A DNA stretch of 5,165 nt from Gemmatimonadota bacterium (GTDB lineage: Bacteria; Gemmatimonadota; Gemmatimonadetes; Longimicrobiales; RSA9), in the NCBI GenBank assembly GCA_012027055.1, contig VEPF01000429.1, positions 1 to 5,165 on the forward strand, in the 5' to 3' direction. Below are positions 1-4,289 of this stretch, piece after piece (within the stretch, counting starts at the first letter, position 1; the number at the start of each line of letters is the position of its first letter). The position numbers were made by a program, and so were the translations under genes. Below the pieces are notes generated by a model that saw only the letters and a list, made by a program, of their open reading frames with translations, was not told the DNA's origin and did not search any database.

Positions 1-128
1 TCGAGCGCGTACCGGACCAGGAGCGGCTCCGAGGCGGCCGGCGCGGGCAGACCACCCTCGGCCGGCGCGAGCGCCGGCTCCACCATGATGATGCTGATCT
101 CGCGGTCTTCTAGGCGTCGCTGCGGCAT
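1..128 (-). CDS. Unidentified protein, N-terminal 42 codons only (runs off the left edge)
   Basis: An open frame starts with ATG at 128-126 and stays open to the window edge. It begins MPQRRLEDREISIIM and continues into an Ala/Pro-rich stretch, then SEPLLVRYAL. The start is supported by an AGGAG Shine-Dalgarno sequence (complement of 135-139) six bases upstream, inside the end of the preceding gene. A second Met at residue 15 (codon 86-84) has no comparable ribosome site. The frame overlaps the 3' end of the GAF-like gene by 19 bases, so it is probably the third gene of the same operon and translationally coupled to it. There is no signal peptide or recognisable motif in the visible part. The charged start, low-complexity Ala/Pro linker and following LLVRYAL segment would suit a cytoplasmic N-terminus ahead of a domain or membrane segment, for example a Wzz/Wzc-type chain-length protein, but that is a guess and no function is assigned. 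Confidence 0.72.
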   Translation of the reverse strand, partial: MPQRRLEDREISIIMVEPALAPAEGGLPAPAASEPLLVRYAL

Positions 129-694
129 GCCCGGCTCCTGCTGGTGAACGGGGGCCGACCGGGGGCGTGCTGCTCGGCGGGCTGGAGCGTCGGCTGATGG
201 CGGAGGCGGGCCAGCACCAGCGTCGCTTCCTGTCTCACGGCGTCGAGCAGGAACCAGTGACCCCGGCTCAGCACCGGACAACCGTCCGCGTAGATCAGCA
301 GAAGAACAAAGTCGGTGTCGATTTCGGCGTACCCGATCCCGCCTGTCGCAGCGGCGGGAATCGCCGCGAAGAGCGAATCAAACGCACTGGCCGGGAGCTC
401 CGGCGGGGGTGCGCTGACCAGCCCCATGCCGGAAAGGGCGGCAACAGAGACGAATGCCCGCGCCACCGATGCCTGCCCGTTCTCGCCAAAGGCAGGCGTG
501 AACGCGCTTGCCCCCGCGGCCATGCCCCGGCGGTGCAGGACGAGGGCAGCGCGGGCCCCCAGGCGCCGGGTCGCAAACCTGGTGATCAAGTGCCACACGT
601 CGACTTCATCACGGGCCCGATCGAGCGACCCGGCCAGCTCCGCCGCCTCGGCAAGGAGCTGTTCGAACGCCGGTTCCGGCAGGTAGTTGCTCAT
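110..694 (-). CDS. Divergent GAF-like single-domain protein, probable signalling partner of the adjacent regulator
   Basis: The protein has 194 residues, with no signal peptide or membrane segment, so it is probably cytoplasmic. The pattern resembles a lone GAF domain: a long N-terminal helix (about 10-45), a strand ending in ALVLHRR (about 50-56), a loop-rich middle with a Pro cluster (about 94-102), paired strands around GYAEIDTDFVLLLIYADG (about 121-138), and a C-terminal amphipathic helix (about 144-166) with the usual closing pattern of GAF folds. An Arg/Pro-rich tail follows. No chromophore-binding cysteine or metal-binding cluster is evident, so the ligand is unknown. There is no kinase, cyclase or DNA-binding domain, so it probably acts through partners. 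The ATG at 694 has GAGG five bases upstream, and this site contains the stop codon of the response-regulator gene; only seven bases separate the two genes. The fold call is based on pattern and is tentative; a 'hypothetical protein' label would be the cautious alternative. Confidence 0.7.
   Translation of the reverse strand: MSNYLPEPAFEQLLAEAAELAGSLDRARDEVDVWHLITRFATRRLGARAALVLHRRGMAAGASAFTPAFGENGQASVARAFVSVAALSGMGLVSAPPPELPASAFDSLFAAIPAAATGGIGYAEIDTDFVLLLIYADGCPVLSRGHWFLLDAVRQEATLVLARLRHQPTLQPAEQHAPGRPPFTSRSRACRSDA
135..139 (-). promoter_or_regulatory. Shine-Dalgarno sequence for the partial left-edge gene
   Basis: The minus strand reads AGGAG followed by six bases (CCGGGC) and then ATG at 128. 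It lies within the coding sequence of the GAF-like gene, which ends at 110. This near-perfect site decides the start of the left-edge gene and implies that ribosomes finishing the upstream gene can restart here. Confidence 0.7.
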
Positions 695-699
695 GCTCG

Positions 700-704
700 C
701 CTCA
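700..704 (-). promoter_or_regulatory. Stop codon / Shine-Dalgarno overlap coupling regulator and GAF-like gene
   Basis: On the minus strand the TGA stop of the regulator (704-702) is part of TGAGG, whose GAGG (703-700) sits five bases before the ATG at 694. A ribosome terminating on the first gene is therefore placed on the start region of the second. This supports one polycistronic message and matched production of the two proteins. Confidence 0.6.
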
Positions 705-1409
705 TGCCGTGCGGGACCGGGCGCGGGTGCGCTCCAGCCGCCCGCGCTCCAGGGCCAGGCGACGGCGCTTCTCCCACAAGGTCTTGCGGGAGATCCCGAG
801 CTGCATGGCCAGGCTGCTGTAGTCGCCTTCGAACCGGTGGAGCGCGGCCTCCAGGTAGCGACGCTCCACTTCCGCCAGCGTCAGACCCGCCGGCATCAGA
901 ACCCCGGCCGGCTCCGGCGCCTCAGCCTGGTCCGCGGCGGACCCGAATCCGGCCAGCACGAGCGCCCCACCATCCCGAACCACGAGGCGATCGCCGTTCG
1001 GCCGCGGTCCCGCCGGACTGCGCTGCCGGTCCGCCTGGTCGCGCAGGAAGGCGTCTCCCACCGCCCGGCGCACGAGCGCGAGCAAGGCTCCCGGCTGAAC
1101 CGAGCGAGGCAGGAAATCGGTGGCGCCGGCGCGCATGGCCGCGACGGCACGATCCACCGTGGCGTTGCCGGCCAGCATCAGCACCGGCAGCCGCGGCCGC
1201 CTGAGCCTGATCCGCCGCACCAGCTCGATTCCATCCAGTGGACCTATGTCGAGCTGGGTGATGACCGCATCGAAGGGTTGTCCAAGGAGGATTTCGAGGG
1301 CGCCCGATCCATCGCCGACGACGTCGGCCTGGATGCCGTTTCCGGCGGTGAGACTGCGGGCCAGTTCCGCGGTCCCGTGCTCTCCAGTCCCGACCAGCAG
1401 TATTCGCAT
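702..1409 (-). CDS. Response-regulator-like transcription factor with degenerate receiver and Fis-type HTH
   Basis: The protein has 235 residues. Residues 1-118 match a CheY-like receiver in order: MRILLVG strand, FDAVIT strand (46-51), the LDG turn (58-60), PVLML strand (75-79), AAMRAGATDFL (90-100). A linker (119-175) follows, then a Fis/HTH_8 domain (about 177-217) with the typical EVERRYLEAAL helix and LGISRKTLWEK recognition segment. The layout is that of the ActR/RegA/PrrA group: receiver plus Fis HTH without a sigma-54 AAA+ module. It should bind DNA in the cytoplasm. Phosphorylation residues are missing: the acidic pair after strand 1 is GT, the acceptor position seven residues before the DG of the LDG turn is Gln52, the usual Thr/Ser after strand 4 is Ala80, and the Lys is Arg102. 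It is therefore probably a phosphorylation-independent pseudo-receiver. The start is the ATG at 1409 because the receiver begins there; the frame extends 37 codons upstream, but that stretch is Arg/Pro-rich and does not look like protein. First gene of the leftward operon. Confidence 0.88.
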   Translation of the reverse strand: MRILLVGTGEHGTAELARSLTAGNGIQADVVGDGSGALEILLGQPFDAVITQLDIGPLDGIELVRRIRLRRPRLPVLMLAGNATVDRAVAAMRAGATDFLPRSVQPGALLALVRRAVGDAFLRDQADRQRSPAGPRPNGDRLVVRDGGALVLAGFGSAADQAEAPEPAGVLMPAGLTLAEVERRYLEAALHRFEGDYSSLAMQLGISRKTLWEKRRRLALERGRLERTRARSRTA

Positions 1410-1462
1410 GCCGTGCCCTGTCCGCGCCCGTGCGCGCCACCGGAGGTTACGCCTCGGTACCG

Positions 1463-1484
1463 CCGGGGGAGAGCCGGCCCCCGG
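1463..1484. repeat. Inverted repeat, possible hairpin in the leader of the regulator operon
   Basis: CCGGGGG (1463-1469) is followed by an eight-base loop and CCCCCGG (1478-1484), a perfect seven-pair stem. It lies 54 bases upstream of the regulator ATG on the minus strand. It could fold in the leader RNA, act as an operator, or simply reflect high GC content. No U-tract follows on either strand, so a simple intrinsic terminator is not indicated. Confidence 0.35.
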
Positions 1485-1570
1485 AGGGCAGTGCCAGCGG
1501 GAGGCCGACGCGTTTCTCAACTACCCAATCGCCGGCAGCGCGTGTTCGTGAAGCCGCACGCCACCTCAGA

Positions 1571-1620
1571 AACAACATTAACTCTGACATTTATGTGATT
1601 GCCTTTGATTCTGATACGAT
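1571..1620. promoter_or_regulatory. AT-rich island in the divergent intergenic region, probable promoter/operator zone
   Basis: By direct count only 16 of these 50 bases are G or C (32%), against well over 60% on both sides. Such islands between divergent genes in GC-rich genomes usually mark promoters or protein-binding sites. On the plus strand TGATACGAT (1612-1620) resembles an extended -10 (TG-N-TACGAT, four of six consensus bases), and CTGACA (1584-1589) resembles a -35, but their spacing is not suitable for use as a pair. TGACATTTATGTGA (1585-1598) is an imperfect palindrome. No promoter can be assigned with confidence, and the transcript direction is undecided. Confidence 0.4.
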
Positions 1621-1810
1621 ACTGCGCCAATTTCGCCTCGCGACCAATGGGTAGGTTCGATACGGTGGTGCCGCAGTCCGGCTCGAAGCTGCGCGGGGCT
1701 GCCGGCAGGGCCGGGCGATTTGCGGCTGCCATGGTGTTTTGCTTGCCCGCGGCCCCGGGTTGAGAACGGAGCCGGCGACGCGGCGCGGCGGCGAGGTAAC
1801 GAAAGGACCC

Positions 1811-1831
1811 ACGGGGTGGCGATGACCCCGT
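1811..1831 (+). other. Hairpin in the probable 5' leader of the DsbA-like gene
   Basis: ACGGGGT (1811-1817) pairs perfectly with ACCCCGT (1825-1831) around a seven-base loop, GGCGATG. A GC-rich, self-complementary segment follows (CCGGGGCCCGG, about 1846-1856). The hairpin lies about 135 bases before the DsbA-like ATG and would be in its mRNA if transcription starts in the AT-rich island. No known riboswitch core was recognised. It may be a leader structure, a DNA-binding site, or chance. Confidence 0.35.
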
Positions 1832-1966
1832 CAGGGAGTCGGCGCCGGGGCCCGGGACGGCTTCCCTACCATCGGGTCACCAAGTACCTTCCGCCCTCCG
1901 TGACGGATCTGCGCGGCTCGGCCGGCCGCGCTTGTCGGCATACAAACTTGCGAGCGAGCGGTATCC

Positions 1967-3031
1967 ATGAAGAGGTCGATGATCATCGCGCTGGTAGCCG
2001 CCGGCGCGCTGGTGGGGAGCGCCTGCAGCAGTGACGACGCAACCGCTCAGGGACAGCGACCGGACAGCGCGGCAACTGCCTTGCCGGACGTTCTGGCCAC
2101 GATCGGCGAGGAACGGATCACGCTGGCGGATGTCCGGGGCCGGGCTGGACAGGACCTAGAGCAGCTGGAGGTGCAGTATCGGCGAGCCCGGGACGGGATC
2201 GTGCAGCGGGTACTGGAGGGACTGGTCCGGGAGCGGCTGCTGGGGGCCGAAGCGAGCCGCCGGGGCATGACCCTCGACCAGCTGGTGGCGGCAGAAGCGG
2301 GTGGCAGCCTGACTCCCGGCGAGGCGGCCATCACCCGGTGGTTCGAGGAGAACCAGGCGCGACTCGGAGGCCGAACGTTGGTCGAGCTGCGGCCGCAGAT
2401 TGCCGAGTACCTGCGCGACCAGAAGCGCGAGCGGGCCATGGCCGCGCTGGAGCGGCGGCTGCAGGGTGAACGGCGGGTGGTATACCACTTCGAGCCGTAC
2501 CGGGTGGACCTCAAGCTGGAGGGAGCGCCCTCGCTGGGCGCGGCGGACGCACCGGTGACGCTGGTCGAGTTCTCCGACTTCCAGTGCCCCTACTGCCGGA
2601 CGTTCTACCCGCGGCTGTACCAGCTGGAGCGGGAGTTCCGGGGCCGGCTGCGGATCGTCTACCTGCAGTTCCCGCTCACCAGCATCCACCAGCAAGCGTT
2701 CAAGGCGGCCGAGGCATCCCTGTGCGCGCACGACCAGGGGAAGTTCTGGGAGCTGCACAATGCCATGTTCGAGGATCAGCAACGGCTGGCGCCGGCCGAC
2801 CTGAAGGAGAAGGCCAGGAAACTCGGCCTAGCCACGCAGACCTTCGACAGCTGCCTGGACTCCGGCAAGCATGCCGCGCGGGTACAGGCGGAGCTGGACC
2901 GGGGCGAGCAGGCCGCCGTGAGCGGGACCCCGGCCATCTTCGTGAACGGTGCCTTCCTGGAGGGCGGGGCGCTGCCGTACGAAGCACTGGCCGACGCGGT
3001 CCGCCGCGAGCTGGCGCGGCTGGAGAAGTAG
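1967..3031 (+). CDS. Secreted DsbA-family thiol oxidoreductase with SurA/PrsA-like N-terminal domain, probable lipoprotein
   Basis: The protein has 354 residues. The N-terminus (KR, hydrophobic 5-16, then GSAC) is an export signal; Cys20 fits a permissive lipobox but lacks the usual Leu at -3, so anchoring is likely, not certain. Residues about 40-170 resemble the SurA/PrsA N-terminal chaperone segment: TIGEERITLADV, a long helix ending GLVRERLL, then FEENQARLGG and helices to LERRLQ. No PPIase domain follows. Residues about 190-350 form a DsbA-like thioredoxin domain: APVTLVEFSDFQCPYC with active-site Cys207 and Cys210, cis-proline in GTPAIFVNG (Pro322), and FWELHNAMF in the helical insert. 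Two further cysteines, 253 and 296, are typical of related proteins and might form a second disulfide. It should act outside the cytoplasm in disulfide formation, isomerisation or reduction; partner DsbB/DsbD is not visible. ATG 1967 was chosen because it keeps the basic n-region; ATG 1979, with AAGAGG just upstream, is an alternative. It appears monocistronic. Confidence 0.9.
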   Translation: MKRSMIIALVAAGALVGSACSSDDATAQGQRPDSAATALPDVLATIGEERITLADVRGRAGQDLEQLEVQYRRARDGIVQRVLEGLVRERLLGAEASRRGMTLDQLVAAEAGGSLTPGEAAITRWFEENQARLGGRTLVELRPQIAEYLRDQKRERAMAALERRLQGERRVVYHFEPYRVDLKLEGAPSLGAADAPVTLVEFSDFQCPYCRTFYPRLYQLEREFRGRLRIVYLQFPLTSIHQQAFKAAEASLCAHDQGKFWELHNAMFEDQQRLAPADLKEKARKLGLATQTFDSCLDSGKHAARVQAELDRGEQAAVSGTPAIFVNGAFLEGGALPYEALADAVRRELARLEK

Positions 3032-3118
3032 CAGCGCGCCCCCCGCGGGGTTCGTCACCTTGCCGGCTGCAACCACGAGGGTACGGAAACAGCCGTGAAG
3101 GCGAGCCACGCGGGACGG

Positions 3119-3148
3119 AGGGGGCAGCGGCCGAGGACGCTGCTCCCT
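3119..3148 (+). terminator. Hairpin between convergent genes, possible terminator without U-tract
   Basis: Bases 3119-3129 can pair with 3138-3148 (11 pairs including one G-U at 3123/3144) around an eight-base loop; the core is GCAGCG/CGCTGC. It lies about 90 bases after the DsbA-like stop and about 40 bases beyond the 3' end of the leftward dehydratase gene, where a terminator serving convergent genes is expected. There is no T-run after it on either strand, so termination might be Rho-assisted or the hairpin might only stabilise mRNA ends. A shorter CCCC/GGGG element at 3041-3050 has too small a loop to count. Confidence 0.4.
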
Positions 3149-3184
3149 ACGACGCCCCGCGGGCCGCCGGGCACCTCCGCCTGG

Positions 3185-4273
3185 TCACTCGCGCCGCCGA
3201 TCCTCGGGGTCGCCCTGCGGACTGATCTCCGCCACTCGCGCCCGCCGGTAGTAGCCGCTGGCGACATGCTCGCACCACGTCCGGTTTTCCAGGTACCAGC
3301 GGACGGTGCGGCGCAGTCCGGAATGGAAGCTCTCCTCAGGCGCCCAGCCGAGCTGTTCGTGGAGGCGAGACGGGTCGATCGCATAGCGCCGGTCGTGACC
3401 GGGACGGTCGCCCACGAACGCGATCAGGTCGGCGTGGGGCTCGCCGCGCGGCGCCAATTCGTCGAGCAGGGCGCAGATCTCGCGGGCCAGCTGCAGGTTG
3501 GTGCGCTCGGTACGGGCGCCGATGTTGTAGCTCTCGCCCACGGTTCCCCGCTCGAGCACGAGCAGCAGCGCCCGCACGTGATCGTCCACGTACAGCCAGT
3601 CGCGGACGTGGCCGCCGTCGCCGTAGATCTCGACCGGCTCGCCAGCGGCCGCGCGCAGGATGACCAGCGGAATCAGCTTCTCGGGAAACTGATACGGCCC
3701 GTAGTTGTTGGAGCAGTTGGTGACCAGCATGGGCAGGCCGTAGGTGTGGTACCAGGCGCGAACCAGGTGGTCGGACGCGGCCTTGCTGGCCGAATAGGGT
3801 GAGCGGGGGCGATAGGCGGTCCGCTCCGTGAATTCGCCGTGCTGGCCGAGCGTGCCGAACACTTCGTCGGTCGAGACGTGCAGGAATCGGAAGGCGTCCC
3901 GGTCGGCGGGCGGCAGCCCTTCCCAGTAAGCGCGGGTCACCTCCAGCAGCTGGTACGTCCCGACGATGTTGGTCTGGATGAACTCGGCGGAGCCGTCGAT
4001 CGAGCGGTCCACGTGGGACTCGGCGGCCAGATGCACGACCGCGGCCGGCCGACGCTGCCGAAACACCCGCTCGAGCTCGGCCGCGGCACTGATGTCCAGC
4101 TGCTCGAACGCGTAGCGCGGACTGGGCAGGACGGGCTCGAGCGACTCGAGGTTGCCGGCATAGGTCAGCTTATCGACGTTCACCACCTGCCGCGCCGTCC
4201 GGGTGAGCAGGTGGCGGACGAGCGCGGAGCCGATGAATCCGGCTCCGCCGGTTACCAGGATCGGCCCGTCCAT
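3185..4273 (-). CDS. rfbB: dTDP-glucose 4,6-dehydratase (RmlB/RfbB)
   Basis: This 362-residue cytoplasmic, NAD-dependent extended SDR converts dTDP-glucose to dTDP-4-keto-6-deoxyglucose, the branch point for rhamnose and many deoxy- and amino-sugars. Family motifs in order: the NAD-binding TGGAGFIGS (8-16); DKLTYAGNLESL (34-45), characteristic of RmlB; HLAAESHVDRSI (81-92); STDEVFG (134-140) with catalytic Thr135, Asp136 and Glu137; YSASK (160-164) with catalytic Tyr and Lys; TNCSNNYGPYQFPEKLIPL (185-203); HVRDWLYVDDH (222-232); and a C-terminal W-Y-x-x-N segment near 326-330. Length is normal for the family (about 350-360), with a short polar tail. ATG 4273 was chosen because the Rossmann motif begins seven residues later; a frame extension to 4345 overlaps the upstream gene and adds unrelated sequence. 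The ribosome site is weak. It follows the aminotransferase by 16 bases in one operon. The symbol rmlB is equally usual. Assignment by motif is very secure. Confidence 0.96.
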   Translation of the reverse strand: MDGPILVTGGAGFIGSALVRHLLTRTARQVVNVDKLTYAGNLESLEPVLPSPRYAFEQLDISAAAELERVFRQRRPAAVVHLAAESHVDRSIDGSAEFIQTNIVGTYQLLEVTRAYWEGLPPADRDAFRFLHVSTDEVFGTLGQHGEFTERTAYRPRSPYSASKAASDHLVRAWYHTYGLPMLVTNCSNNYGPYQFPEKLIPLVILRAAAGEPVEIYGDGGHVRDWLYVDDHVRALLLVLERGTVGESYNIGARTERTNLQLAREICALLDELAPRGEPHADLIAFVGDRPGHDRRYAIDPSRLHEQLGWAPEESFHSGLRRTVRWYLENRTWCEHVASGYYRRARVAEISPQGDPEDRRRE

Positions 4274-4289
4274 CAGACGCCGTTCGCTG

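Larger units (their letters stand above)
1410..1966. other. 557-base divergent intergenic region between the regulator operon and the DsbA-like gene
   Basis: No convincing gene lies here. Flanking genes point outward, so both upstream regions and promoters must fall in this stretch. It contains an AT-rich island (about 1571-1620), a GC-rich inverted repeat near the regulator (1463-1484), a 10-base palindrome CTGCCGGCAG (1699-1708), and a hairpin in the probable leader of the DsbA-like gene (1811-1831). A weak -10-like TACAAA (1941-1946) lies 20 bases before the DsbA-like start, but the -35 position is poor. CTACCCA (1521-1527) recurs inverted as TGGGTAG (1648-1654), flanking the AT-rich island; at seven bases it may be chance. 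Confidence 0.75.

Noticed and set aside
167..1204. Long plus-strand open frame (345 codons) opposite the regulator and GAF-like genes
   Set aside because: Arg/Pro/Gly-rich composition with no domain pattern; it is the antisense shadow of two well-supported minus-strand genes in GC-rich DNA.
1491..1496. Minus-strand TGGCAC resembling a sigma-54 -24 element upstream of the regulator
   Set aside because: The -12 GC element is absent at the required spacing, so it is not a sigma-54 promoter.
1410..1520. N-terminal extension of the response regulator to 1520
   Set aside because: The extra 37 residues are Arg/Pro-rich and precede a complete receiver first strand starting at the ATG 1409.
1653..1663. 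AGGTTCGATAC resembling a tRNA T-loop
   Set aside because: The flanking bases do not form a T-stem, and no acceptor, D or anticodon arms are present around it.
1816..2034. Possible small upstream gene starting GTG 1816 or ATG 1822, with AAGGA at 1803-1807
   Set aside because: The product is Arg-rich without recognisable features and overlaps the DsbA-like gene by 68 bases in another frame; probably chance, though the ribosome-site-like sequence is noted under the leader hairpin.
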